Shown here piece by piece: positions 26,365 to 36,256 of a stretch of 64,000 nt of DNA. Both the position numbers and the translations under genes were made by a program. Each line of letters opens with the position of its first letter. Position 1 is the stretch's first letter. The notes under the pieces were generated by a model that ran no database searches, was not told where the DNA came from, and saw nothing but the letters and a program-made list of their open reading frames with translations. Source of the DNA: JARFVT01 sp036677425 (lineage in GTDB: Bacteria; Pseudomonadota; Alphaproteobacteria; UBA8366; Aestuariispiraceae); assembly GCA_036677425.1 (NCBI GenBank), contig JARFVT010000013.1:1612001-1676000 (forward strand). The letters are read 5' to 3'.

Positions 26365-28713
26365 ATGTTGTCAAAAAATCTTGAAGAGACCCTTCATAGG
26401 GCATTAGCCTATGCTGCGGCGCGGACGCATGAATATGCAACGCTAGAACATCTATTATTGGCATTAATTGAAGATAGAGATGCAATCGCCGTGTTACGTG
26501 CTTGCGAGGTTAATATATCTAAATTGCGCTTTGATATAACTGATTATCTTGATACGCAACTATCAGAATTAAAAGGTAGAATAGAAATAGATCCCAAGCC
26601 CACATCAGGATTTCAAAGGGTACTACAACGCGCCGCAGTTCATGTTCAATCATCTGGTCGCGAAGAAGTAACAGGTGCTAATATTCTTGTTGCCTTATTT
26701 TCTGAACGTGAAAGCAACGGCGTATATTTCCTTAAAAACCAAGATATGACGAGATATGATGCGGTAAATTATATTAGCCATGGCATAGCAAAGCTTGCCG
26801 GCATGAGCGATAATGAGCATATGGCAGAAAATATTAATGAAGAAACAGGCGCTGAAAATGAAAAAGCAACAAGTCCGCTGGATGCTTATTGTATTAATTT
26901 AAATGAAAAGGCCATTGCAGGTAAAATAGACCCATTGATTGCCCGAAATGATGAAGTTTCCCGCACAATTCAAATATTATGCCGCCGCAGTAAAAATAAC
27001 CCGTTATTAGTTGGCGACCCAGGAGTTGGCAAAACCGCCATTGCCGAAGGACTGGCAAAATTAATTACTGATGGGCAAGTCCCAGATGTCTTGCAAAATG
27101 ACATTATATATTCCCTCGATATGGGGGCATTATTGGCGGGGACAAAATACCGTGGTGATTTTGAAGAAAGGCTTAAATCAGTAATTAAAGAATTGGAAAA
27201 CATCAAGGGTGCGATTATGTTTATTGATGAAATCCATACAATAATTGGCGCAGGTTCAACATCAGGTGGTGCAATGGATGCGTCAAACTTACTTAAACCC
27301 GCATTGGCTAATGGTGAATTACGCTGCATCGGCTCAACCACCTATAAAGAATATCGAGATCATTTTGAAAAAGATAGGGCGCTAGCCAGGCGGTTTCAAA
27401 AAATTGATGTCAAAGAACCAAATATTGATGATGCCATTAAAATATTAATTGGTATCAAGCCATATTATGAGGCACATCATAAAATTCGTTATACTAATGA
27501 TGCAATAAAATCAGCCGTTGAATTATCATCAAGATATATTGGCGACAGAAAGCTACCCGATAAAGCAATCGATGTGATTGATGAAGTTGGCGCAGCGCAA
27601 ATGCTGCTGCCACCATCAAAACGTAAAAAAATAATTAATGTTAAAGATGTAGAAGAAACCGTGGCAAAAATTGCTCGCATACCACCTAAACAAGTATCAA
27701 AAGATGATAGGAAATCACTTAAAAACCTACGAAGTGATTTGAAAACAATGGTTTATGGTCAAGATAAAGCCATCGAAGCATTGGAAAGTGCAATTAAATT
27801 ATCGAGAGCAGGATTGCGTGAAATTGATAAGACCATTGGTTCATATTTATTTTCAGGGCCGACAGGGGTCGGGAAAACTGAAGTTGCCAAACAATTAGCA
27901 ATAACATTAGGGGTTGAATTAAAGAGATTTGATATGTCAGAATATATGGAGCGACATAGCATATCGCGTCTAATTGGTGCGCCACCTGGTTATGTTGGTT
28001 TTGAACAAGGTGGATTATTAACTGATACGATTGATCAAACCCCACATTGCGTTTTATTATTAGATGAGATTGAAAAGGCCCATCAGGATTTATTTAATAT
28101 TTTATTGCAGGTTATGGATCACGGTAAATTAACTGATAACAACGGCAAATCTATCGATTTTCGCAATGTTATTTTGATCATGACAACCAATGCAGGTGCG
28201 GCAGATATGGCAAAATCGGCGATTGGCTTTGGCAGTGATACACGAATTGGCGATGATATCGATGCAATAAAAAAGCTATTCACACCAGAGTTTCGTAACA
28301 GACTAGATGCGATTATTCCATTTGCACATCTTAAAAAAGATATAATTTCACAAGTTGTAAATAAATTTATATTCCAACTTGAAAGCCAACTTGCAGATCG
28401 TGCTGTAACATTTGAATTAACCGATGCAGCCAGGGAATGGTTGGGCAATAAAGGTTATGATAAAATATTCGGCGCAAGGCCATTGGCACGGGTGATACAA
28501 GAATATATTAAAAAGCCATTGGCCGAAGAATTATTATTTGGAAAATTAGCCAAAGGTGGCGAAGTAATTATTGATGTTAATATGGATAATGAAGAAAATA
28601 TTGATGGCGAAAGTTTAAAATTTGACTTTACTGAGGCTGTTACAAAAAAAACAAAAAAGGATAGTGATCTAGGAAAAGATCAAATTGAGGAAACCATCTC
28701 GACCCCTGATTAA
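26365..28713 (+). CDS. clpA: ATP-dependent Clp protease ATP-binding subunit ClpA
   Basis: A 782-residue AAA+ unfoldase partnering ClpP. The N-domain (residues 1-145) is followed by D1 with Walker A GDPGVGKTAIAEG and Walker B IMFIDEIHTIIGAG, and D2 with GPTGVGKTEVAKQ, LLLDEIEKAH and the sensor region GARPLARVIQEYIKKPLAEE. The ClpP-contacting IGFG loop (SAIGFGSD) is present. The C-terminal acidic/lysine tail extends about 40 residues past the usual end. It follows clpS. Confidence 0.97.
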   Translation: MLSKNLEETLHRALAYAAARTHEYATLEHLLLALIEDRDAIAVLRACEVNISKLRFDITDYLDTQLSELKGRIEIDPKPTSGFQRVLQRAAVHVQSSGREEVTGANILVALFSERESNGVYFLKNQDMTRYDAVNYISHGIAKLAGMSDNEHMAENINEETGAENEKATSPLDAYCINLNEKAIAGKIDPLIARNDEVSRTIQILCRRSKNNPLLVGDPGVGKTAIAEGLAKLITDGQVPDVLQNDIIYSLDMGALLAGTKYRGDFEERLKSVIKELENIKGAIMFIDEIHTIIGAGSTSGGAMDASNLLKPALANGELRCIGSTTYKEYRDHFEKDRALARRFQKIDVKEPNIDDAIKILIGIKPYYEAHHKIRYTNDAIKSAVELSSRYIGDRKLPDKAIDVIDEVGAAQMLLPPSKRKKIINVKDVEETVAKIARIPPKQVSKDDRKSLKNLRSDLKTMVYGQDKAIEALESAIKLSRAGLREIDKTIGSYLFSGPTGVGKTEVAKQLAITLGVELKRFDMSEYMERHSISRLIGAPPGYVGFEQGGLLTDTIDQTPHCVLLLDEIEKAHQDLFNILLQVMDHGKLTDNNGKSIDFRNVILIMTTNAGAADMAKSAIGFGSDTRIGDDIDAIKKLFTPEFRNRLDAIIPFAHLKKDIISQVVNKFIFQLESQLADRAVTFELTDAAREWLGNKGYDKIFGARPLARVIQEYIKKPLAEELLFGKLAKGGEVIIDVNMDNEENIDGESLKFDFTEAVTKKTKKDSDLGKDQIEETISTPD

Positions 28714-28761
28714 TCAATAATAGAAATATTTTAAATTATATAATTTTAGGTTCCATAGTTA

Positions 28762-31359
28762 ATGACAGTTAGCAAATTTTATATTGCCTTAATCCTTGTA
28801 CCATTATCGCTTTTTTTTGCCATATTATATTTACCAAATTTCATCAATTGGAATGGTTATAAAACCGTAATTAGGGTGGCAATATTTAACACTAGCGGTT
28901 GCCATTTATCAATTGATGGTGATTTATCTGTTAATTTATTCCCAAATGCTGAGATTATTTTGAATGATATACGTCTCACGAGTGATTCGGAAGTTGGCGC
29001 ACCAAGCCTTATGTCAATAAAATATATTCATGCTGATATTTCTTTAAAAAAATTACTAATGGGTGAAATAAAAATAAACCATATGGCATTATATTCACCT
29101 GTTTTATTGATACCAGTTGGACAACAAAAAATATGTGATCGCAATGCCCCTGGAATGGATATATTGGCTGAAGATAATAATAAATATTTTGATAATATTT
29201 TAAATAATAAAACAATTATTTCTATCAATAAAATTGCAGTAAAAAATGCTGCATTCATGCTAAAACCCCCACAATCTTCGCAATCATCTAGCGTTAATCA
29301 AACTGATAATTTGAAAATTAATATTACCGATGCAAATTTTGAAATTGAATATAAAAGCCCTAAGGCAACCGCATCAATAAAGGGAAGCATTAAGGCAAAT
29401 AATATTCCCATAGATATAGATTTTTTAATCAGCAATATTAATAAAAAAGGTAAAATGCCTGCAATCTCTGCTAATTTAATATTTCCTGAGATAAAATCTA
29501 AAATGGTTATAAATGGCGTTATGAGCCAATCTATAGAAAATATTATTTTATTAAAAGGCGCATTTAAAGGCAATATTGCCTTTAGCTCAAAAAACCCATA
29601 TTTAATTTTTAATAATAGTTTACGGCAAAATGATGTAAATACGGAAAATTATCAATTAAATTTCACCTCAGGATTACAGGCGACATCAAGATATATAAGC
29701 CTTAATAATTATAATTTAGAAATAGGTAAAATGCGAGGGACTGGTGCGGCAAATATTAATTTTGACGGCAGACCTAATATTGATATTTTTTATAATATGC
29801 AAATGATGGATTTAGATAATATTTTATCTGATATGCCTGATATTATAAATAATGATATTAATGGCGAAGACAATAAAAACGGCAAAATTTATAATATTAT
29901 ATTAGATAAAATAACCAAAAAATTTAATGCCGATATTTCTTTGGACGTTACAATATCAACATTAAAATATGCAAATGGAATAATAGGCGAAATAGGTTTT
30001 CACGCATTATTTGGCGACGGCAGCTTAACATTAGATAATGCCACGGCCTTATTCCCTGGACAATCGCATATATCATTATTTGGTTTTATGGAAAACAAAC
30101 AAAATATACCATATTTTGACGGCAAGCTTTCTATACAATCCGATAATTTAAAACAATTTTTAAAATGGTCAAAAATTGCTAATATAACAACAAAAACCAG
30201 CCGCTTACGCAATCTATCATATGATAGCAATATATCCATATCATTCAATAAATTAGAATTTACCGATATCAATGCTGCATTAGATAGCAGCAATCTTACT
30301 GGTCAGGCCCACATATATCTCGATAAAGAAACCCCGTTAATAACTACTAAATTAAGTGTAGATAGGATAAATCTTGATGCTTATAGTGATATTCTTAAAA
30401 ATATTTACCATTTAAATTCACGTAATATAGATGATAAAATAAATTTAATTGAATTTGATACAGATATCAAAATTGATATAAAAAAAATAACCTTATTAAA
30501 TAAAAATGCCACAAATATTATATCTGACATATCATTTAAAAATAGTAATTTAAATATAAATAAATTAACATTTAGCCGCTTTTTATCAATAGATGGCAAT
30601 ATATTTGGGAAAATAGATAATATATTTAAACAACCATCCATAGACCTAAATATCAATGCTGTATTCGATGATATTTCAACCAGCATATCTAGCTTTGACG
30701 AAATCAATCAGAATAAGCTAGCCATATATATAGCAGAATTTACCCGCAAAATTGGCAAGATTAATAGTAATATTTCACTTAATAGATCATTAAATGAAGC
30801 AATGATAGATTTAAATATGAGAACAGCAGAAAAAAGTATCTTATTGAATGGGATATTATATAATAACCAAAATAGCATTATGTTATCAATCAAAAATTCC
30901 GAATATAATAATGGTAATTTTAAATTACAAAATATTAATGGGATTTTATCAAGTAATAATAATGAAATTATCAAATTAACTGACATCAATGCAAATCTAG
31001 CAAATGGTAAATTATATTTATCCGAAGCAAATTTAATTAAGGATGTTTCAAACTCATTAATTTTGACTGCAAAAGGCAGTTTTAATTATCTGGTAGCCAA
31101 AAATAATAATATTAACTTGAAAAATATAACCACGAGAAAAGAACCTATTAATATTAATTTTTCAATGTCATCGCGCAGCAAAAAATTATCAGATATAGGC
31201 AATAATATAAAAATTAAAGGTAAAATTAATGATAAAATTAATGGTAATATATCCATTGAAAAAATACTAAACCATATCAACAAGTCAATCGCGATTAAAA
31301 ATTTAAAAATATTAAATAATTTTACTCCGCAACATTTTTCAAATGAAAACGCCCCTTAA
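28762..31359 (+). CDS. AsmA family large periplasmic-spanning protein
   Basis: An 865-residue protein with a single N-terminal membrane segment (FYIALILVPLSLFFAILYLP) followed by the AsmA N-domain hallmark FINWNGYKTVIRVAIFNTSG, SIDGDLSVNLFPNAEIILND. The rest is a long beta-rich, Asn/Ile/Lys-rich repeat region, as in AsmA/TamB-like lipid-transport proteins that span the periplasm. It has a stronger AT codon bias than clpA. It follows clpA by 48 bases. Confidence 0.85.
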   Translation: MTVSKFYIALILVPLSLFFAILYLPNFINWNGYKTVIRVAIFNTSGCHLSIDGDLSVNLFPNAEIILNDIRLTSDSEVGAPSLMSIKYIHADISLKKLLMGEIKINHMALYSPVLLIPVGQQKICDRNAPGMDILAEDNNKYFDNILNNKTIISINKIAVKNAAFMLKPPQSSQSSSVNQTDNLKINITDANFEIEYKSPKATASIKGSIKANNIPIDIDFLISNINKKGKMPAISANLIFPEIKSKMVINGVMSQSIENIILLKGAFKGNIAFSSKNPYLIFNNSLRQNDVNTENYQLNFTSGLQATSRYISLNNYNLEIGKMRGTGAANINFDGRPNIDIFYNMQMMDLDNILSDMPDIINNDINGEDNKNGKIYNIILDKITKKFNADISLDVTISTLKYANGIIGEIGFHALFGDGSLTLDNATALFPGQSHISLFGFMENKQNIPYFDGKLSIQSDNLKQFLKWSKIANITTKTSRLRNLSYDSNISISFNKLEFTDINAALDSSNLTGQAHIYLDKETPLITTKLSVDRINLDAYSDILKNIYHLNSRNIDDKINLIEFDTDIKIDIKKITLLNKNATNIISDISFKNSNLNINKLTFSRFLSIDGNIFGKIDNIFKQPSIDLNINAVFDDISTSISSFDEINQNKLAIYIAEFTRKIGKINSNISLNRSLNEAMIDLNMRTAEKSILLNGILYNNQNSIMLSIKNSEYNNGNFKLQNINGILSSNNNEIIKLTDINANLANGKLYLSEANLIKDVSNSLILTAKGSFNYLVAKNNNINLKNITTRKEPININFSMSSRSKKLSDIGNNIKIKGKINDKINGNISIEKILNHINKSIAIKNLKILNNFTPQHFSNENAP

Positions 31360-31453
31360 AAACTACCCTTTATCAGAAAATTATATATTTAAAAAAACAA
31401 CTGGCGGTGATAAGGTAATTATTGATATGGATACCGATAATATAATTAAATAA
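31343..31453 (+). pseudogene. short fragment resembling the ClpA C-terminus
   Basis: A 36-codon frame, overlapping the AsmA stop in another frame, translates MKTPLKNYPLSENYIF then KKTTGGDKVIIDMDTDN. It aligns with the clpA end IKKPLAEELLFGKLAKGGEV then IIDVNMDNEE. Shared positions are the PL-E, F-K, GG and V-I-I-D. This looks like a duplicated and diverged clpA tail left behind after the AsmA gene, though a chance small ORF is possible. Confidence 0.5.
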
Positions 31454-31467
31454 CATAATATAATATA

Positions 31468-31725
31468 TTAATTAATGCCAATACCTTGAGATGGTATGAA
31501 TGCTAACAGAACATGGGTACGAATTGCACTTGATAAATTACCTGTTCTTTTACCATCAATATGTGTAACCATTTGATTTACGGAAAGATTTTCTGATAAT
31601 GCCAATTTCCGTAGTGAATCCCAAAAAATATTTTCTAATGAAATGCTTGTTCTATGTCCAGAAATAACTACCGATCTTTTTTTTATTTCTGCTGGTAATC
31701 TGCATTTGCTATTATTTTCCATCAT
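31468..31725 (-). CDS. ribbon-helix-helix domain protein (RHH_4)
   Basis: An 85-residue protein with an RHH fold: strand RSVVISGHRTSISLENIFWD, then helices around LRKLALSENLSVNQMVTHID and NLSSAIRTHVL. The pattern matches the RHH_4 family common in alphaproteobacteria, which lacks an obvious toxin partner here. A GAGG ribosome-binding site precedes the double ATG. Probably DNA-binding; target unknown. Confidence 0.88.
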   Translation of the reverse strand: MMENNSKCRLPAEIKKRSVVISGHRTSISLENIFWDSLRKLALSENLSVNQMVTHIDGKRTGNLSSAIRTHVLLAFIPSQGIGIN

Positions 31726-32147
31726 AATTCCTCAATCCTAGGGCATTTACATTAAATATTAGTAATAACCTGACAAAATAAAATATATCCATCTTCCTAA
31801 AATAATATTTATATAGTAGAAAAATAATTTTAATGTAATTTTACTAATTATAATTTAAATTTATATTTAGTAATATTTCTTTTAATACAAGTTTTTCAAG
31901 CCATATAATTCATTGAAGCAAAGGTTATATATGCTAAAGTAACTATATTATTAGTTATAAATTACAAAATATTACCATATTAAGCTGTTAGAAATATTAT
32001 AAAATTAAGTTTATTAATATATTATTAATTTTTAGTATTTAGTTTATGGTAAAGATAAAAAATTAAATTTATAGTAAATTTTAAGTAATTTACTATGTTA
32101 ATTAAAAATAAATTTTATATTTTTAAAATATATTGAGGGGACTAATT
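31726..32147. other. very AT-rich intergenic gap
   Basis: No gene or clear hairpin seen. It is almost all A/T with TTTA/TATAAA tracts, divergent between the RHH gene and cheW, so it likely holds both promoters. Confidence 0.6.
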
Positions 32148-32801
32148 GTGTCGGACATTACAGTTATAGATAACTCTGAATCAAATACTTCTGATGAAGA
32201 ACAATTGGTTACAATGATGGTTGATAACCAATTATTTGGGATACCTATTTTAATAGTTCAAGATATTGTAGAACCCGATCAAATAACGCCCGTTCCATTA
32301 GCACCAGCAGCAATAGCAGGCATTTTAAATTTACGTGGTCGCATTGTTACTGTTATTGATTTACGTGAATGTCTTGGGGCAAAGCCACTTCCAGAAGGCA
32401 GCACCAAACAAATGAGCGTTACCGTAGAATATAAAGGTGATTTATATACAATATTAGTCGATAGCATTGGCGATGTAAGGTCATTACCATGCAAAAACTT
32501 TGGTAAGGCACCAGCAACTCTTGATGAAAATTTAACACGAATTTGTTCAGGAGTTTTTCGCCTTGAAGGCAATTTATTGGTTGTTTTAGATGTGAAGCGC
32601 ATTTTAGATGAAGAAAATATTTTAAAAATGCCAAAACGCACAAGACGTAGAAGAAAAATAAGCTCTGCTGCCAATAAAAATATGCCGCAAAATACGGTGA
32701 AGCCTAAAACAAAAAAAAATAATATAGTTAATAACCAAGAAGAAACAACAGGTAATCTAACACAGGAAGAAAATGATCAATCTAAATATAAAATAAAATA
32801 A
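32148..32801 (+). CDS. cheW: chemotaxis adaptor CheW with a basic C-terminal tail
   Basis: A 217-residue protein: a CheW domain at residues 14-155 (VTMMVDNQLFGIPILIVQDI, NLRGRIVTVIDLRECLG, ILVDSIGDVRSLP), which couples chemoreceptors to CheA. The next 60 residues are an unusual tail: a basic cluster RTRRRRK and a Lys/Asn/Glu-rich disordered end. Start chosen at GTG 32148 because GAGGGG lies just upstream; the earlier TTG would overlap that site. No cheA/cheY/cheB is in the window, so it is a stand-alone cheW. Confidence 0.93.
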   Translation: MSDITVIDNSESNTSDEEQLVTMMVDNQLFGIPILIVQDIVEPDQITPVPLAPAAIAGILNLRGRIVTVIDLRECLGAKPLPEGSTKQMSVTVEYKGDLYTILVDSIGDVRSLPCKNFGKAPATLDENLTRICSGVFRLEGNLLVVLDVKRILDEENILKMPKRTRRRRKISSAANKNMPQNTVKPKTKKNNIVNNQEETTGNLTQEENDQSKYKIK

Positions 32802-32888
32802 CAGTAAAAAACAGATCAAAAAACAGAGCAAAAAGCAGATATAGAAAAAAACAGTCTAATAATATAAATAGATAAAGATACAAAAATT

Positions 32889-33203
32889 TTGAATGCGATT
32901 GAGGCATTTGCTGGAATTGTTGACACTGATAATATTCTTTTAGATCTATTTAAAGATATAAGCGATACTAAAATGTTAGACTTATTGGAAAATTTATTCA
33001 CTGCCGTATTTGATAATAATATTGTGGATATTAAAAAATATTATTTGGAACTAGTTAAACAACCACATTTAGGCGACGATCATTTCATATCAGTGGCAAC
33101 GGCAATGCATGCAGTTTTAACTAAATTAGATGTTTCAAATATTGATAGTGACCGCACAATGCAAATCATAGACAATGCAAGAATTACATTAATTGATAGT
33201 TAA
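32889..33203 (+). CDS. small helical protein, possibly globin-like
   Basis: A 104-residue protein after cheW on the same strand, starting at TTG. The C-terminal half (YYLELVKQPHLGDDHFISVA then TAMHAVLTKLDV) resembles the F-G-H helices of group I truncated haemoglobins, where a proximal His precedes a DxxF segment, but the N-terminal haem-pocket residues are not convincing. It could instead be an unrelated helical protein. Start and family are uncertain. Confidence 0.4.
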   Translation: MNAIEAFAGIVDTDNILLDLFKDISDTKMLDLLENLFTAVFDNNIVDIKKYYLELVKQPHLGDDHFISVATAMHAVLTKLDVSNIDSDRTMQIIDNARITLIDS

Positions 33204-33218
33204 TCAATAGAAAATAAA

Positions 33219-33264
33219 ACCAGCAAATTTACGATGCAATTATTAAAATTTGTTATTTGCTGGT
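33219..33264. terminator. bidirectional hairpin between convergent genes
   Basis: 10-bp stem ACCAGCAAAT / ATTTGCTGGT with a 26-base loop, between the small gene (plus) and the TerB gene (minus), with A and T tracts nearby. Confidence 0.55.
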
Positions 33265-33301
33265 AATTATCTGATCTATTAATCAATTACCCCCATAATT
33301 T

Positions 33302-33718
33302 TTAACCTATGCAATAGCGGGCGCGGGCGCCACGTTCGATACCAGCAGTAACCAAACGGTCAAGCTGTAAAATATGGCGAATCATTTGTAAAAGACGCAA
33401 TTCTTCTTGCGCTGCATGTAAATCAACCGCTGCGACTTCAACGGCAATGGCATATGCTGTTTCGCGCACCCGCATTGGAATAACATTATATAATGCGTCT
33501 AATACCGCATCAAGCCCATCATCTCCCGCTAACATTTCTACACATTCATTAGCAGTTTTTGTTAAATCAGCTGCATTGAAATCTTTAAAAATTGGCAATG
33601 TGGCAACTATATCCCGAATTACCGTTAATTCCGCGTTGGTCATATCGCTATCAGCGGCAGACATCACCACCATGATATAAATAAGCGCCTCATGCATAGT
33701 AATATTTGGTTTTTGCAA
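33302..33718 (-). CDS. TerB-family protein
   Basis: A 138-residue helical protein with TerB/DjlA-like landmarks: an acidic AADSDMTNAELTVIRDIV segment and a second AVDLHAAQEELRLLQMI repeat, both typical of the TerB two-helix metal-binding pattern. TerB was named for tellurite resistance, but in alphaproteobacteria these single genes are of unknown role. It starts at TTG (33718) preceded by AAGGAG at 7 bases. Confidence 0.85.
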   Translation of the reverse strand: MQKPNITMHEALIYIMVVMSAADSDMTNAELTVIRDIVATLPIFKDFNAADLTKTANECVEMLAGDDGLDAVLDALYNVIPMRVRETAYAIAVEVAAVDLHAAQEELRLLQMIRHILQLDRLVTAGIERGARARYCIG

Positions 33719-33874
33719 AAAAACTCTCCTTGAAAAAATATTATATTTTTGATTATAGATTAGTTTAGTTTATTTAAAAGTTTTATAATATAATGCATAA
33801 TCTTTAAATAACTTTATTACGCATATTAAGTTTAAGTATCGACAATTATTAAATAGCATATTAGATTATAACCC

Positions 33875-34813
33875 ATGTATGCAGTAATAAATATTGCCCT
33901 GCCCGTTTTTGCAATCATGGTCGCTGGCTATCTTTGCGGAAGATTACGTGTTTTAGGCACGGATGGAACCATCGCCTTAAACGGATTTGTTCTTTATATG
34001 GCATTACCAGCATTATTTATCATATCAATGGCAAATGCCCCGATCGATGAAATTTTTAATGGTCCATATCTTGCAACAATCATTGGTGGTCAATTGGCTG
34101 TATTTGGGTTTGCAGTCATGGTTGCCACATTTATATTTCCTGGAAGAATTGGTGAATTAAGCCAGCATGGCCTATCTGCCGTTTTTTCTAATACTAGATA
34201 TATGGGAATACCCTTATTAATCACCGCATTTGGTGAAATGGGTGCAATACCAGCCATAATTGCAACAGTTGTTAATGGTGCCTTGGTCATGGCATTTGGC
34301 ATTGCTATTCTTGAACTTGATCGCAGTAAAAAATCAAATAAATTTGATGTTTTTATAGATGTATTATTAGGGGTTATAAAAAACCCGCTAGTAGTTTCCG
34401 CCGCGCTGGGCATTACCATATCTTTATTTGGCTTAACATTACCAAAACCAATCATAACTTTTTTAGATTTAACTGGTGCTGCGGCTGCACCAACTGCATT
34501 ATTTGCCATGGGTCTATTTTTGGTTGGTCAAAATTTAAAGGCTGATATTAAAGAGGTAAGCTTTGTAGTTTTTTTAAAACTTATCATACATCCATTGGTA
34601 ACATGGTGGTTGGCGACTTATATTTTAAATTTAAGCCCCCTATATACCGCTTGTGCAGTTATTTTAGCGTCATTACCAACAGGCGGCATAATATTTATTT
34701 TATCTGAAAAATATAATATTTATAAACAACGCGCTGCGGGAATTATTTTAATATCAACAATTACTTCAACCATTAGCATTTCAATCATTCTTAGCTATTA
34801 CCTAGAATCATAA
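33875..34813 (+). CDS. AEC family transporter (auxin efflux carrier type)
   Basis: A 312-residue permease with about ten membrane segments in the N/C-repeat layout of AEC carriers. Landmarks: VAGYLCGRLRVL, FVLYMALPALFI, SNTRYMGIPLL and the mirrored LPTGGIIFILSEKYN near the end. Substrates in characterised relatives include malate, malonate and other organic anions. It is convergent with the iron-sulfur oxidoreductase gene. Confidence 0.9.
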   Translation: MYAVINIALPVFAIMVAGYLCGRLRVLGTDGTIALNGFVLYMALPALFIISMANAPIDEIFNGPYLATIIGGQLAVFGFAVMVATFIFPGRIGELSQHGLSAVFSNTRYMGIPLLITAFGEMGAIPAIIATVVNGALVMAFGIAILELDRSKKSNKFDVFIDVLLGVIKNPLVVSAALGITISLFGLTLPKPIITFLDLTGAAAAPTALFAMGLFLVGQNLKADIKEVSFVVFLKLIIHPLVTWWLATYILNLSPLYTACAVILASLPTGGIIFILSEKYNIYKQRAAGIILISTITSTISISIILSYYLES

Positions 34814-34828
34814 CCCTAAAATATATTT

Positions 34829-36166
34829 TTAAATACCATATGCTTTGGCGATTAATTCTATTGGATGCTGGCTTTGCGTTACTTCAAGCTTTTTACCATC
34901 ATTTAGGATTTCAACGCCTTGTAATATATGTTCCCGCGCCAATGGGCATTCGGATACAATATTTTTCGTTGGCATTTTAGCAAATTTACGGGCAACTGGT
35001 TTGCCAATTTTCAATGCAGTATCAAAATTATCTTTCATAACACCCCACGCGCCACCATGGCCGGAACAACGTTCAATTACATTTATTTTGCTATCGGGTA
35101 TTTGGCGTAACATTTCCGCGCCTTTCTGCCCCATATTTTGCGCCCGTGAATGACATGATATATGAATTGTTACATCACCAACTGTTGTCATGCCTTCTGC
35201 CAAACCCTCATTTTTAGCAATATTCACCATATATTCGGTGATATCAAAACTATTTTGCGCCAGCAGTTTAACATCGGCGTTATTATGGGCAATCAAAGGC
35301 CATTCAAATTTCAACATCAAGGCACAAGATGGCACAATGGCAACGATATCATAACCTTTTTCAATATATGGCTTTAATGCTGCTGATGCTTTTATAGCAT
35401 TTTTTTCTACTTGTTCTAAATCGCCATGTTCTAATTGCGGCATTCCACAACATACGGGATATACAACTTCAACTTCTACACCATTTTTTGCCAAGACAGC
35501 ATGCGCCGCACGCCCAATTTCCGAATTATTATATTCGGCAAAACATGTGGCATAAAGTGCTACCTTGCGACCTTTGGCTGGTGCATCTTGATTGGTATTT
35601 GGTGGGCTTTTTTTCGCCAATTTAGTGAATTTAGTTGCATTGAATTTTGGTAATTCGGCATTTTTATCAATGCCAAGAACGGTTTGCATGATTGGCCTTG
35701 TTATGGAATTATCACGTTTTGAAGCCCAATTAGCAACGGATGAGAAACCACAGCCCAGCTTACCATTCTTATCGGTTTGGGTTAATTTTTCTTCTATCGG
35801 GGTGATTTCACCTTTTTTTAATTGTATTGCACGAGCGCGAACCATCAAATGTGGAAAGTCCAAATTAAATTCATGCGGCGGTACATAAGGGCATTTAGTA
35901 AGAAAACACATATCACAAAGCGTACAGGCATCAACAACTTTCTTATATTGGTCCTTGTCAACAGTATCTAGTTCGCCTGATGGTGCATCATCGATCATAT
36001 CGAATAAAATTGGAAAACTATCACATAAATTAAAACAACGCCTGCAACCGTGGCAAATATCAAACACGCGTTCTAGTTCAGAATTTAAATTTTCTTCATC
36101 CCAAAACTCATCATCTTTCCATTTAATTGGATGACGTGTTGGTGCATCAATACTGCCTTCGCGCAT
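34829..36166 (-). CDS. heterodisulfide-reductase-related iron-sulfur oxidoreductase
   Basis: A 445-residue GlpC/HdrD-type protein: two 4Fe-4S motifs at the N-terminus (CHGCRRCFNLCD at about residue 37, then CTLCDMCFLTKCP) and two CCG-type domains (CCGMPQLEHGD; CSGHGGAWG) that bind a further cluster or cofactor. Such proteins shuttle electrons. In alphaproteobacteria this gene travels with rubrerythrin and a DUF3501 gene; here it follows rubrerythrin by 90 bases, with a hairpin in between. I infer that it supplies electrons to rubrerythrin for peroxide reduction. Confidence 0.9.
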   Translation of the reverse strand: MREGSIDAPTRHPIKWKDDEFWDEENLNSELERVFDICHGCRRCFNLCDSFPILFDMIDDAPSGELDTVDKDQYKKVVDACTLCDMCFLTKCPYVPPHEFNLDFPHLMVRARAIQLKKGEITPIEEKLTQTDKNGKLGCGFSSVANWASKRDNSITRPIMQTVLGIDKNAELPKFNATKFTKLAKKSPPNTNQDAPAKGRKVALYATCFAEYNNSEIGRAAHAVLAKNGVEVEVVYPVCCGMPQLEHGDLEQVEKNAIKASAALKPYIEKGYDIVAIVPSCALMLKFEWPLIAHNNADVKLLAQNSFDITEYMVNIAKNEGLAEGMTTVGDVTIHISCHSRAQNMGQKGAEMLRQIPDSKINVIERCSGHGGAWGVMKDNFDTALKIGKPVARKFAKMPTKNIVSECPLAREHILQGVEILNDGKKLEVTQSQHPIELIAKAYGI

Positions 36167-36220
36167 TTTAATTCCCCTATATTTTATATTAAGGCATTAA
36201 TAATCTATAGATAAATAAAT

Positions 36221-36248
36221 GGGGCTATCCATATTAGGGATAACCCCC
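36221..36248 (-). terminator. hairpin between rubrerythrin and the iron-sulfur gene
   Basis: GGGGCTATCC / GGATAACCCC stem with an ATATTAG-type loop and AT-rich flank; lies 8 bases past the rubrerythrin stop, ahead of the iron-sulfur gene on the same strand. A partial terminator or stability stem may set the ratio between the two products. Confidence 0.55.
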
Positions 36249-36256
36249 GTAATGAT

